This document shows, piece after piece, positions 41,934 to 50,152 of a DNA stretch of 64,000 nt. Position 1 is the first letter of the stretch. Each line of letters starts with the position of its first letter. The stretch is from JAGVSZ01 sp963716855 (GTDB lineage Bacteria > Pseudomonadota > Gammaproteobacteria > Burkholderiales > SG8-39). A model generated the notes under the pieces. The model was not told the DNA's origin. It did no database searches and worked only from the letters and a program-made list of their open reading frames with translations. Location: NCBI GenBank assembly GCA_963716855.1, contig CAVQUV010000005.1, positions 372,001 through 436,000 of the forward strand. Reading direction: 5' to 3'. The position numbers and the translations under genes are program-made.

Positions 41934-42947
41934 ATGCGGATCGGCACTCACGTGCTGCGGAACAATCTTTTCGTCGCGCCGATGGCCGGTGTGACCGATC
42001 GGCCGTTCCGCAATCTCGCCAAGCGCTTCGGCGCCGCGCTCGCGGTGTCGGAGATGACGGCGTCGAACCCGCGGCTCCGCGACACCGTCAAGAGCCAGCG
42101 GCGGCGCGACCATGCCGGCGAGGCCGAGCCGATCGCGGTGCAGATCGCGGGCGCGGATCCCGCGCAGATGGCCGAGGCCGCGCGCCACAACGTGGCCGAG
42201 GGTGCGCAGATCATCGACGTCAACATGGGGTGTCCGGCGAAGAAAGTCTGCAACGTGGCGGCGGGGTCTGCGCTGCTGCGCGACGAGCCGCTCGTGGCGC
42301 GGATCCTCGAAGCAGTGGTTCAGGCGGTCGACGTGCCGGTGACGCTGAAGTTCCGGACCGGCTGGGATCCGCAACACAAAAACGCGCTCCGCATTGCGAA
42401 AATCGCTGAGGAGAGCGGCATCCGGATGCTCGCGCTCCACGGCCGCACGCGCGCGTGCGGATACGCCGGCGCGGTCGAGTACGACACCATCCGCGAGGTG
42501 AAGGCGGCCACCCGGTTGCCGGTCGTCGCCAACGGCGACATCGCGAGCCCGCGGCAGGCAAAGCAGGTGCTCGACGCGACCGGCGCCGATGGCGTGATGA
42601 TCGGCCGCGCGGCGCAGGGGCGCCCGTGGCTCTTCCGCGAGGTCGAGCATTTCCTCGCCACGGGACGGGAGTTGCCTGCGCCGCTCACGGAGGAGATCCG
42701 GGCGGTGCTGATCGAGCACCTTCACGAGCTCTACGTTTTCTACGGGCGCGAGACCGGTCTCAGGGTCGCGCGCAAGCACGTTGCCTGGTACACCAAGGGG
42801 CTGCCGGGCGCCGACGCATTCCGCCGGCGGCTGAACGGGCTCGAGACCTGCGAAGCGCAGCTCGGTGCGGTGGACGGGTATTTCGGAGAACTGGCGCAAC
42901 AACAACAACGACTGCGCTACGACGAAAAAGAGGAGTTGGCGGCATGA
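41934..42947 (+). CDS. dusB: tRNA-dihydrouridine synthase B
   Basis: A 337-residue FMN enzyme that reduces uridine to dihydrouridine in the tRNA D-loop. FVAPMAGVTDRPFRNLAKRF opens the TIM barrel; the catalytic Cys is in INMGCPAKKVC-type sequence (DVNMGCPAKKVC); LHGRTRACGY and GADGVMIGRAAQGRPWLF follow. It starts with ATG at 41934 after AAGGCAAGGC. Its stop overlaps the fis start (ATGA). Confidence 0.96.
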   Translation: MRIGTHVLRNNLFVAPMAGVTDRPFRNLAKRFGAALAVSEMTASNPRLRDTVKSQRRRDHAGEAEPIAVQIAGADPAQMAEAARHNVAEGAQIIDVNMGCPAKKVCNVAAGSALLRDEPLVARILEAVVQAVDVPVTLKFRTGWDPQHKNALRIAKIAEESGIRMLALHGRTRACGYAGAVEYDTIREVKAATRLPVVANGDIASPRQAKQVLDATGADGVMIGRAAQGRPWLFREVEHFLATGRELPAPLTEEIRAVLIEHLHELYVFYGRETGLRVARKHVAWYTKGLPGADAFRRRLNGLETCEAQLGAVDGYFGELAQQQQRLRYDEKEELAA

Positions 42948-43186
42948 AGCAGACCACGGGAGAGATCGCCGAGTCGGTGCGCAAATCGCTTGATCGTTAC
43001 TTCCGGGACCTCGACGGCGCGAAGCCGCGGTCGATCTACGACATGGTCCTCAAGAACGTCGAGAAACCGATGCTGGAGGCCGTGCTCGACAAGGCCGAGG
43101 GGAACCAGACCATCGCGGCCCAGATGCTCGGCATAAACCGCAACACGCTGCGCAAGAAGATCCACGAGCATAAGATCAAGCCCTAA
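42944..43186 (+). CDS. fis: Fis-family DNA-binding protein
   Basis: An 80-residue nucleoid protein. The C-terminal helix-turn-helix is QTIAAQMLGINRNTLRKKI, preceded by the dimerisation helices (IYDMVLKNVEKPMLEAVLDK). It is shorter than enterobacterial Fis at the N-terminus, as is usual in Betaproteobacteria. Translationally coupled to dusB in the widely conserved dusB-fis operon. Confidence 0.95.
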   Translation: MKQTTGEIAESVRKSLDRYFRDLDGAKPRSIYDMVLKNVEKPMLEAVLDKAEGNQTIAAQMLGINRNTLRKKIHEHKIKP

Positions 43187-43208
43187 GCGGGTAGCCGATG
43201 GGAGTGGA

Positions 43209-43233
43209 GCCGCCGCGCTGCCTGCGCGGCGGC
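43209..43233 (+). terminator. Strong hairpin between fis and purH
   Basis: A perfect 10-bp GC stem (GCCGCCGCGC / GCGCGGCGGC) with loop TGCCT lies 22 bp after fis and 29 bp before purH. There is no T-run, so it might be a Rho-independent-like pause, an mRNA-stabilising structure or an attenuator for purH. Confidence 0.35.
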
Positions 43234-43262
43234 GCACATCCAACCCGGTCCGGTTCGCGCTC

Positions 43263-44831
43263 ATGGACAAGATCAAGATCAGGCAGGCGCTGATCAGCGT
43301 CTCCGATAAGACCGGCCTCGTCGAGCTCGCGCGCGGCCTCGTGGCGTCCGGCGTCTCCCTCCTCTCCACCGGCGGCACCGCGAAGCTCATCACGGCGAAC
43401 GGCCTCAAGGTCACCGAGGTCGCCGACTACACCGGCTACCCGGAGATGCTCGACGGCCGCCTGAAGACGCTGCACCCGAAGGTGCACGGCGGGCTGCTCG
43501 CGCGCCGCGATCTGCCGGAACACATGACGGCGATCAAGGATGCGGGCATCGAGCCGATCGACCTCGTCGTCGTCAACCTGTATCCGTTCCAGCAGACCAT
43601 CGCGAAGCCGGGATGCACGTTCGAGGAGGCCGTCGAGAACATCGACATCGGCGGGCCGACGATGGTACGCGCCGCGGCCAAGAACCACGGTGGCGTCGCG
43701 GTGGCAACCGATCCCGGCGACTACGAGCGCATCCTCGACGAGATGCGCGCGAGCGGCGGCGCCCTGAGCGCCGCGACGCGGCTCGCGCTCGCGAAGAAGG
43801 CCTTCGCTCACACGGCCGCCTACGACGCGGGGATCGCGAATTACCTGACGGCGCTCGACGGCGCGGCGAATCCGACGTTGTTCCCCGATAAGCTCACTCT
43901 TCAGTGGGAGAAGGCGCAGCCGATGCGCTACGGCGAGAACCCGCACCAGGCGGCGGCGTTCTATCGCGACGCCGATCCGGTCGCCGGCAGCCTCGCGCGC
44001 TACGAGCAGCTCCAGGGCAAGGAGCTCTCGTACAACAACATCGCGGACGCCGATGCGGCGTGGGAGTGCGTCAAGACGTTCGAGCAGCCCGCGTGCGTGA
44101 TCATCAAGCACGCCAACCCCTGCGGCGTCGCCGAAGGGAATCACTGTCTCGACGCCTACACCCGCGCATTCAAGACCGATCCCACGTCGGCCTTCGGCGG
44201 AATCATCGCGTTCAACCGGCCGCTCGACGGCGCGACCGCCGACGCGGTCGCGAAGCAGTTCGTCGAGGTCGTCATCGCACCGGAGATCGGCGCCGAGGCG
44301 CGCGCGGTGCTCGCGGGCAAGGCGAACGTGCGCGTCCTCGCGGTGCCCCTCGCGAACGCGGTGCAGCGCTACGACTTCAAGCGCGTCGGCGGAGGACTGC
44401 TGGTGCAGACGCCGGACGCCCGTAACGTCGGCGCGGCCGAGTTGAAGGTCGTCACCCGGCGCGAGCCGACCGGGCAGGAGCTGCGCGACCTGCTGTTCGC
44501 GTGGCGCGTGGCGAAGTACGTGAAGTCGAACGCGATCGTCTTCTGCGGCGACGGGATGACGCTCGGCGTCGGCGCGGGCCAGATGAGCCGCGTGGACAGC
44601 GCGCGCATTGCGGCGATCAAGGCGCAGAACGCGGGTCTCTCGCTCGCGGGCTCGGTGGTCGCCTCCGACGCGTTCTTCCCGTTCCGCGACGGCCTCGACG
44701 TGGTCGCCGATGCGGGGGCGAGGGCCGTGATCCAGCCGGGCGGCAGCATGCGCGACGACGAGGTGATCGGTGCCGCCGACGAGCGGGGGCTGGCGATGGT
44801 GTTCACCGGCGTCCGGCACTTCCGGCACTAA
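43263..44831 (+). CDS. purH: Bifunctional AICAR transformylase/IMP cyclohydrolase
   Basis: A 522-residue enzyme for the last two steps of IMP synthesis. The N-terminal MGS-like IMP cyclohydrolase domain (ALISVSDKTGLVELARGLVA; STGGTAKLI; YPEMLDGRLKTLHPKVHGG) is joined to the AICAR transformylase domain (MRYGENPHQAAAFY; IIKHANPCGVAEG; SAFGGIIAFNRPLDGATADA). It follows dusB-fis, the usual betaproteobacterial order, and precedes purD across two hairpin repeats. Confidence 0.97.
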   Translation: MDKIKIRQALISVSDKTGLVELARGLVASGVSLLSTGGTAKLITANGLKVTEVADYTGYPEMLDGRLKTLHPKVHGGLLARRDLPEHMTAIKDAGIEPIDLVVVNLYPFQQTIAKPGCTFEEAVENIDIGGPTMVRAAAKNHGGVAVATDPGDYERILDEMRASGGALSAATRLALAKKAFAHTAAYDAGIANYLTALDGAANPTLFPDKLTLQWEKAQPMRYGENPHQAAAFYRDADPVAGSLARYEQLQGKELSYNNIADADAAWECVKTFEQPACVIIKHANPCGVAEGNHCLDAYTRAFKTDPTSAFGGIIAFNRPLDGATADAVAKQFVEVVIAPEIGAEARAVLAGKANVRVLAVPLANAVQRYDFKRVGGGLLVQTPDARNVGAAELKVVTRREPTGQELRDLLFAWRVAKYVKSNAIVFCGDGMTLGVGAGQMSRVDSARIAAIKAQNAGLSLAGSVVASDAFFPFRDGLDVVADAGARAVIQPGGSMRDDEVIGAADERGLAMVFTGVRHFRH

Positions 44832-44865
44832 GGGCGACATGATTCGCGACGATCCTCACCAAAGA

Positions 44866-44900
44866 GGGGATTTACAAGGGGCACGGCCCCTTGTTCGACA
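44866..44900. repeat. Hairpin repeat, copy B (before purD)
   Basis: Left flank GGGGATTTACAAGGGG, a perfect 9-bp stem ACAAGGGGC / GCCCCTTGT (44874-44882 with 44886-44894), loop ACG, right flank TTCGACAA. It is abutted directly by copy C. The same core occurs in the trp leader (copy A), there in the opposite orientation relative to its downstream gene. Confidence 0.75.
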
Positions 44901-44901
44901 A

Positions 44902-44970
44902 CGGGGGATATACAAGGGCCGGTTGGGAAAGGAAGGGTCCCAACCCTTCCTTATTCCCCCTTGTTCGTAC
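44902..44970. repeat. Hairpin repeat, copy C with nested alternative stems
   Basis: Flanks GGGGATATACAAGGG and CCCCTTGTTCGTAC match copies A and B, but the apex is expanded. Within it, AAGGAAGGGT / ACCCTTCCTT (44929-44938 with 44943-44952, loop CCCA) competes with GGTTGGGA / TCCCAACC (44921-44928 with 44938-44945). The two stems share bases and cannot coexist. The outer arms ACAAGGG / CCCTTGT are at 44912-44918 and 44958-44964. It lies 60 bp upstream of purD. Confidence 0.75.
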
Positions 44971-45029
44971 GAAGGCTTCTTGTGCCTCGACCACGCCGAG
45001 CTGAGCTTCGTCGCTAGCCAGGAAGGTTG

Positions 45030-46307
45030 ATGAAGCTTCTCGTGATCGGCTCCGGCGGCCGCGAGCACGCGCTCGCATGGAGACTCGCGGCCAGTCCGCG
45101 CGTGCAGAAGGTCTTCGTCGCCCCGGGAAACGGGGGCACGGCACGCGAGCCGGGCGTCGAGAACGTCGCGATCACCGATCTCGGAGATCTCGTCGACTTC
45201 GCCGTTCGCGAGCAGGTGTATCTCACCGTGGTCGGTCCGGAGGCCCCGCTCGCCGCCGGCGTCGTCGATCTCTTCCGCTCGCGCGGCCTGCGCATCTTCG
45301 GCCCGACGCGCGCCGCGGCGCAGCTGGAGAGCTCCAAGGAGTTCGCGAAGCGGTTTCTCGTGCGTCACGGCATCCCGACCGGCGCGTACGAAGGCTTCAG
45401 CGATGCGGCGGCCGCGCATCGATACGTGGATGCGCGCGGTGGGCCGATCGTGGTGAAAGCCGACGGGCTCGCCGCCGGCAAGGGCGTGGTCGTCGCGACG
45501 ACGAGGGACGAGGCGCACGCCGCGATCGACGCAATGCTCGTCGAGAACCGGATGGGCGAAGCCGGCGCGCGCGTGGTCGTCGAGGAGTTCCTCGCTGGCG
45601 AGGAAGCGAGCTTCATCGTCATGTGCGACGGCGAGCATGTCCTCGCGCTCGCGACCAGCCAGGATCACAAGCGCCTGAAAGACGGCGACCAGGGCCCCAA
45701 CACCGGCGGCATGGGTGCGTACTCGCCGGCGCCCGTCGTCACGCCGGCGCTGCACGCGCGCGTCGTGCGCGAGATCGTCACGCCCACGATCCGCGGAATG
45801 GCGAAGGACGGGCTTCCGTATTCCGGCTTTCTGTACGCCGGCCTGATGATCGACGCCGCGGGCAACCCGAAGGTGCTCGAGTTCAACTGCCGCCTCGGCG
45901 ATCCGGAGACGCAGCCGATCCTGGTGCGGCTCAAGAGCGACCTCTTCGCGCTCCTCGACCGCGCGGTGGACGGAAAGCTCGACACCGTCGAGGCCGAGTG
46001 GGACCGCCGCACCGCGCTCGGCGTGGTGCTCGCCGCGGCCAACTATCCGGAGACCCCGCGCAAGGGCGACGAGATCGCGGGCCTCCCGGCGTCAAGCGAG
46101 GATTGCCGCGTATTCCATGCCGGCACCGAGCTGCGCGACGGCAAGGTCGTCACGAGCGGCGGGCGGGTGCTGTGCGTGACCGCGCTCGGGGACAGCGTAC
46201 GCATCGCCCAGAAGCGCGCGTATGAAGCGATCGCAGGCATCCGCTTCGACGGCATGCAGTATCGGCGCGACATCGGCTTCCGGGCGATCGCGGCGCGCAA
46301 GGCCTGA
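45030..46307 (+). CDS. purD: Phosphoribosylamine-glycine ligase
   Basis: A 425-residue ATP-grasp enzyme, step two of purine synthesis. MKLLVIGSGGREHALAWRLA is the GARS N-domain signature; VVKADGLAAGKGVVVATT lies in the ATP-grasp domain; FLAGEEASFIVMCDGEH and MGAYSPAPVVTP follow, with LEFNCRLGDPETQPI holding metal-binding Glu/Asn. The ATG at 45030 has a good AGGAAGG; a TTG one codon earlier is unlikely. It precedes hemF by 5 bp. Confidence 0.97.
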   Translation: MKLLVIGSGGREHALAWRLAASPRVQKVFVAPGNGGTAREPGVENVAITDLGDLVDFAVREQVYLTVVGPEAPLAAGVVDLFRSRGLRIFGPTRAAAQLESSKEFAKRFLVRHGIPTGAYEGFSDAAAAHRYVDARGGPIVVKADGLAAGKGVVVATTRDEAHAAIDAMLVENRMGEAGARVVVEEFLAGEEASFIVMCDGEHVLALATSQDHKRLKDGDQGPNTGGMGAYSPAPVVTPALHARVVREIVTPTIRGMAKDGLPYSGFLYAGLMIDAAGNPKVLEFNCRLGDPETQPILVRLKSDLFALLDRAVDGKLDTVEAEWDRRTALGVVLAAANYPETPRKGDEIAGLPASSEDCRVFHAGTELRDGKVVTSGGRVLCVTALGDSVRIAQKRAYEAIAGIRFDGMQYRRDIGFRAIAARKA

Positions 46308-46312
46308 CGCCG

Positions 46313-47209
46313 ATGGACGCCGCGGCGGTCAGGGACTACTTCACCGGCCTGCAGGACGCGATCGTCGCTGCGCTCGAGCGGCTCGACGGCGGCACGTTCC
46401 GCCGCGACGCGTGGACGCGCGCGGAGGGCGGCGGCGGCGTGAGCCGGCTGATCGAGGACGGCGCGCTCTTCGAGCGCGGCGGCGTGAACTTCTCGCACGT
46501 CCTGGGGGCGAGCCTCCCGCCCTCGGCGAGCGCGGGGCGCCCCGAGCTGGCGGGCCGCGGCTTCGAGGCGCTGGGCGTCTCGCTCGTACTCCACCCCCGC
46601 AACCCCCATGTCCCGACGGTGCACATGAACGTGCGCTGCTTCATCGCGGCACGGGAAGGCGCGGCCCCCGTCTGGTGGTTCGGCGGCGGGATGGACCTCA
46701 CGCCGTACTACGGCTACGAGGAGGACGCGGCGCATTTCCATTGCGCGTGCAAGTCGGCGCTTGCGCCGTTCGGTCCCGAGTGGCACCCGCGCTTCAAGGA
46801 ATGGTGCGACCGTTACTTCTTCCTCAAGCATCGCGGCGAGCCGCGCGGCGTCGGGGGAATCTTCTTCGACGACCTGAGCGCGCCGGACTTCGCGACCTGC
46901 TTCGCACTCACGCGCGGCGTCGGCGACCGGTTCATCGAGGCCTACGGGCCAATCGTGGAGCGCCGCCGCGGGCTTTCCTACGGCGAGCGGGAGCGGGACT
47001 TCCAGGCCTACCGCCGCGGACGGTACGTCGAGTTCAACCTGGTCTACGACCGCGGCACGCTGTTCGGACTGCAGTCGGGCGGACGGACCGAATCGATCCT
47101 GATGTCGCTGCCGCCGGTCGTGAAGTGGCGCTACGACTGGCGCCCGGAACCGGGCACGCCCGAGGCGCGGCTGTACGAGGTGTTCCTCGTGCCGCGCGAT
47201 TGGGCCTAG
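46313..47209 (+). CDS. hemF: Oxygen-dependent coproporphyrinogen III oxidase
   Basis: A 298-residue heme-synthesis enzyme that decarboxylates coproporphyrinogen III aerobically. Signatures include GGGGVSRLIEDGALFERGGV, HPRNPHVPTVHMNVRCF, WFGGGMDLTPYYGYEEDAAH and RYVEFNLVYDRGTLFGLQSG. The metal/substrate His are in VHMNVR and KSALAPF-flanking residues. Probably co-transcribed with purD. Convergent with the HAD hydrolase gene. It indicates an aerobic lifestyle. Confidence 0.97.
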   Translation: MDAAAVRDYFTGLQDAIVAALERLDGGTFRRDAWTRAEGGGGVSRLIEDGALFERGGVNFSHVLGASLPPSASAGRPELAGRGFEALGVSLVLHPRNPHVPTVHMNVRCFIAAREGAAPVWWFGGGMDLTPYYGYEEDAAHFHCACKSALAPFGPEWHPRFKEWCDRYFFLKHRGEPRGVGGIFFDDLSAPDFATCFALTRGVGDRFIEAYGPIVERRRGLSYGERERDFQAYRRGRYVEFNLVYDRGTLFGLQSGGRTESILMSLPPVVKWRYDWRPEPGTPEARLYEVFLVPRDWA

Positions 47210-47216
47210 CCGCCCT

Positions 47217-47936
47217 CTAGCAACCGAGCGTCCGCGCGAGGTCCGCGAAGTCCTTCGCGTTGACGTCGAAGCGCGGCTCGAACGCTAGATCCTTTTTCGC
47301 CGGATCGCCGAACTCGAGCGGCCGCTGAACGAACGCCGTGCGCAGGCCCGCGCGCGCCGCCGCGTCGAGGTCGTCCTTGTGCGCGGCCACCATCATCACT
47401 TCACCCGGCGCGAAACCGAGCAGTCGCGCGGCCCCCTGGTAGGACTCGGGGTCGGGCTTGTAGTGCGCGAAGAGCTCCGCGGAAAGAACGCAGTCCCACG
47501 GCAGGCCGCCGTGCTTCGCCATATTTGTGAGCAGCGCGACGTTGCCGTTCGAGAGCGTCGCGATCACGTACTTCTTCTTGAGGCGCTTCAGCCCCGCGAC
47601 CGCCTCCTGCCACGGCGCGAGGCGATGCCAGGCCCGGTTGAGATGATCCTTCTCCGCCTCGCTGAGTCCCGCAATTCCGAATTCGGCGAGGAGCCCGTCG
47701 AGAATGATCCGGTGCAAACCGTCGATGTTCGTCCACGGCAGCTCGCCGCGCCGCACGCGGTCCATCGCGGGGCGATAGCCGCCACGCCAAGCATCGGCGA
47801 AGGCCATCCAGTCGGCCTTGATCTTCTTGCGCCGACCGAGCCGCTTCCCCTCCTCGATCAGCGACCCGCGCCAGTCGACCACCGTGCCGAATACGTCGAA
47901 CGTCAGTGCCTTGATCCCGCGTAGCGACGTCTTCAC
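47217..47936 (-). CDS. Haloacid dehalogenase type II-like hydrolase
   Basis: A 239-residue HAD-superfamily protein. The nucleophile is in LTFDVFGTVVDWRGS, as in L-2-haloacid dehalogenases; ATLSNGNVALL holds motif II and HYKPDPESY motif III. The usual motif IV Ser-Asn/Asp-Asp region reads VMMVAAHKDDLDAA. Dehalogenase activity is only a family guess. Start is a GTG that overlaps the hemW stop (GTGA). Confidence 0.88.
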   Translation of the reverse strand: MKTSLRGIKALTFDVFGTVVDWRGSLIEEGKRLGRRKKIKADWMAFADAWRGGYRPAMDRVRRGELPWTNIDGLHRIILDGLLAEFGIAGLSEAEKDHLNRAWHRLAPWQEAVAGLKRLKKKYVIATLSNGNVALLTNMAKHGGLPWDCVLSAELFAHYKPDPESYQGAARLLGFAPGEVMMVAAHKDDLDAAARAGLRTAFVQRPLEFGDPAKKDLAFEPRFDVNAKDFADLARTLGC

Positions 47937-49141
47937 CGTTGTCCCTTTGCCTCTTCCGGCAGGAAGAGCCCGAGGAGATCGTTCAGATACCGCCGCCCCA
48001 GCGCTGTCGGCCGGATGCGTTCGTGGTCGCGCTCGAGGAGTCCGCGCGCCTCGGCCTGCGCGAGCGCGCGCTCGGCCGCGACGATCGGCAACCCGGTCCG
48101 CTCCGCGAACATCGGCACCGGGAAACCCGCGGCGAGCCGCAGCGCATTCATCATGAACTCGAACGGAATGTCGCTTCGCCTCAACTCGCGCCGCTCGACG
48201 ACCTGCGTGCCAGCCGCCACGCGCCGCATGTACTCGGCGGGCGTGCGCGTACGCGCCTCGCGCACGATGCGGTCGGCGAACGAAATCTTCGCGTGGGCGC
48301 CGGCACCGATACCGAGGTAGTCGCCGAAACGCCAGTAGTTGAGGTTGTGGCGGCACGCCCTGTCGGGCTGCGCATAGGCCGAAGTCTCGTAGTGATCGTA
48401 GCCGGCGTCGCGCAGGCGCCGTTCGACCCTGTCCCCGATCTCGGCGGACGCATCCTCGTCGGGGAGCGGCGGCGGTCGAGTGAAGAACACCGTGTTCGGC
48501 TCGATCGTGAGGTGATAGAAGGAGAGGTGCGGCGCGCGTGCGGCGAGCGCCGCCTCCACGTCGCGCTCGGCATCCGCGACGGTCTGCTCCGGCAAGGCGT
48601 ACATGAGATCGAGGTTGAAGTTCTCGAAGTGCGCGTGCGCGATCTCCACCGCGCGGTGCGCCTCGCGTTCGTCGTGGATGCGGCCGAGCGCACGCAGGTG
48701 CTTCGGGTCGAAGCTCTGGATGCCGATCGAGAGGCGATTCACGCCCGCCGCACGAAAGTCGCGGAACTTGTCGGACTCGAACGTGCCGGGGTTCGCCTCG
48801 AGCGTGATCTCGGCGTCGGGCTCGAGCGGCAGGCGCGCGCGGATCGCGGCGAGCAGGCGGTCGATCGAGCGTGCCGAGAACAGGCTCGGCGTGCCGCCGC
48901 CGAAGAAGATCGAATGCACGCGCCGCCCCCACACGCTCGGGAGCGTCGACTCCAGGTCGGCAATCAGCGCATCGACGTAGTCGTCCTCGGGCAGCGCGCC
49001 GCGCGCCTCATGCGAGTTGAAGTCGCAGTACGGGCACTTGCGAACGCACCAGGGCAGGTGAACGTAAACCGCGAGGGGCGGCAGGACAGCGAGCCGGACG
49101 CCCGGGGCCTTGATGGTCGCGCTAGGGACCGTGCTGGGCAT
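47933..49141 (-). CDS. hemW: Radical SAM heme chaperone HemW
   Basis: A 402-residue HemN-like radical-SAM protein, now viewed as a heme chaperone. The cluster motif CxxxCxxC is in VHLPWCVRKCPYCDFNSHEA, followed by FFGGGTPSLFSARSIDRLL and SIGIQSFDPKHLRALGR. The extra Cys found in true HemN (CxxxCxxCxC) is replaced by Phe, in line with HemW. ATG at 49141 chosen; an upstream one adds 51 unconserved residues. Separated from rdgB by a 420-bp gap with remnants. Confidence 0.92.
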   Translation of the reverse strand: MPSTVPSATIKAPGVRLAVLPPLAVYVHLPWCVRKCPYCDFNSHEARGALPEDDYVDALIADLESTLPSVWGRRVHSIFFGGGTPSLFSARSIDRLLAAIRARLPLEPDAEITLEANPGTFESDKFRDFRAAGVNRLSIGIQSFDPKHLRALGRIHDEREAHRAVEIAHAHFENFNLDLMYALPEQTVADAERDVEAALAARAPHLSFYHLTIEPNTVFFTRPPPLPDEDASAEIGDRVERRLRDAGYDHYETSAYAQPDRACRHNLNYWRFGDYLGIGAGAHAKISFADRIVREARTRTPAEYMRRVAAGTQVVERRELRRSDIPFEFMMNALRLAAGFPVPMFAERTGLPIVAAERALAQAEARGLLERDHERIRPTALGRRYLNDLLGLFLPEEAKGQR

Positions 49142-49238
49142 GATGGCGCCCGGATGATAGGCCAGTCGCCGCACCGGCGGCACCCCCGCCGAGCCCGGCG
49201 TATATTCCTGCTCGGTCCGTTCCCGCAAGGCGCGCCCG

Positions 49239-49462
49239 ATGCACGAGCTCAAGCAGACCATCCGGTTCTGCCAGTCGAGCGACGGCGCGCGCATCGCCTA
49301 CGCGACGATGGGAAGAGGCCCGCCGCTCGTCCGGGCCGCGCACTTCCTCACCCACCTCGAGTTCGAGCTACGCACGCCGGTGTGGCGGCCGTGGCTCGCC
49401 GAATACACTCGCGGCCACTCGCTCGTGCGCTACGACCAGCGTGGTTGCGGACTCCGTACGTC
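49239..49462 (+). pseudogene. N-terminal remnant of an alpha/beta hydrolase
   Basis: About 74 codons from ATG 49239: TIRFCQSSDGARIAYATMGR, then LVRAAHFLTHLEF and LVRYDQRGCGLRT. This is the start of the alpha/beta hydrolase domain seen in LuxR- or cyclase-fused hydrolases, cut before the nucleophile elbow. After about 49462 the frame continues with unrelated Arg-rich residues. In the adjoining frame TPYVNPADDPRKK ends at 49492, possibly the C-terminus of another lost gene. Confidence 0.5.
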
Positions 49463-49488
49463 AATCCGGCAGACGACCCGAGGAAGAA

Positions 49489-49561
49489 ATGAACCGAAGC
49501 ACTCCCGCCGCCGCCGAAGCGCGGCCGCCGGCCGGAGCCGCGTTGGTCTATCAGGAACGGG
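49489..49561 (+). pseudogene. Possible 5' remnant of another gene
   Basis: An ATG preceded by GAGGAAGA opens a frame reading MNRSTPAAAEARPPAGAALV and then YQERVRIL, reminiscent of starts of signalling proteins, before it runs into the antisense of rdgB. It is too short for assignment. With the preceding hydrolase remnant it suggests a deletion that fused parts of two or three genes between rdgB and hemW. Confidence 0.25.
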
Positions 49562-50152
49562 TCAGGATTCTTCGCCAAGCCGCGCGATCAGCCGCCGCAG
49601 GGCTTTCCCGCGGTGGCTGACCGCGTGCTTCTCCTCCGGCGAGAGCTCGGCCGCGGTGCGTCCGAGATCCGGCAGGAGGAAATGGGGGTCGTAGCCGAAG
49701 CCGCCCGCCCCGCGCGGCGTCGCGATCACCTCTCCGTGCCAGCGGCCTTCGGCGATCAGCGGTTCGGGGTCTTCGGCGTGACGCACCAGCACGATCACGC
49801 AGTAGTAGTGCGCGCGGCGATCAGGCTGGCCGGCGAGCAGCCGCACGAGCTCTTCGTTGTTGCGCGTCTCGGATCTCGGCTCGCCCGCGAAGCGCGCGGA
49901 ATGAACGCCCGGCTCGCCGTCGAGCGCCGCGACGCAGATGCCCGAGTCGTCGGCAAGCGCCGGCAGGCGCGCGTCCCTCGAGGCATGCCGCGCCTTGGCG
50001 AGCGCGTTCTCGACGAACGTAGCGTGCGGCTCATCGGCGTCGGCGATCCCGAGCTCGCCCTGCGAAACGACCTCGAGCTCGAGCGGCGCGAGCAGCTCGC
50101 GGAACTCGCGGACCTTGCCCGGATTGGACGAAGCGAGGACGAGCCGTTTCAC
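49562..50152 (-). CDS. rdgB: dITP/XTP pyrophosphatase
   Basis: A 196-residue house-cleaning NTPase (RdgB/HAM1) that removes non-canonical purine nucleotides. LVLASSNPGKVREFRELLAP is the N-terminal nucleotide-binding motif; FVENALAKARHAS and LPALADDSGICVAALDGEPG follow, with GAGGFGYDPHFLLPD and LSPEEKHAVSHRGKAL near the end. Its ATG overlaps the rph stop by 4 bp. Confidence 0.96.
   Translation of the reverse strand: MKRLVLASSNPGKVREFRELLAPLELEVVSQGELGIADADEPHATFVENALAKARHASRDARLPALADDSGICVAALDGEPGVHSARFAGEPRSETRNNEELVRLLAGQPDRRAHYYCVIVLVRHAEDPEPLIAEGRWHGEVIATPRGAGGFGYDPHFLLPDLGRTAAELSPEEKHAVSHRGKALRRLIARLGEES

Noticed and set aside
44770..45030. 86-codon ORF over the purH end and the hairpin repeats
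   Set aside because: Starts inside purH out of frame and reads through the hairpins; no conserved features.
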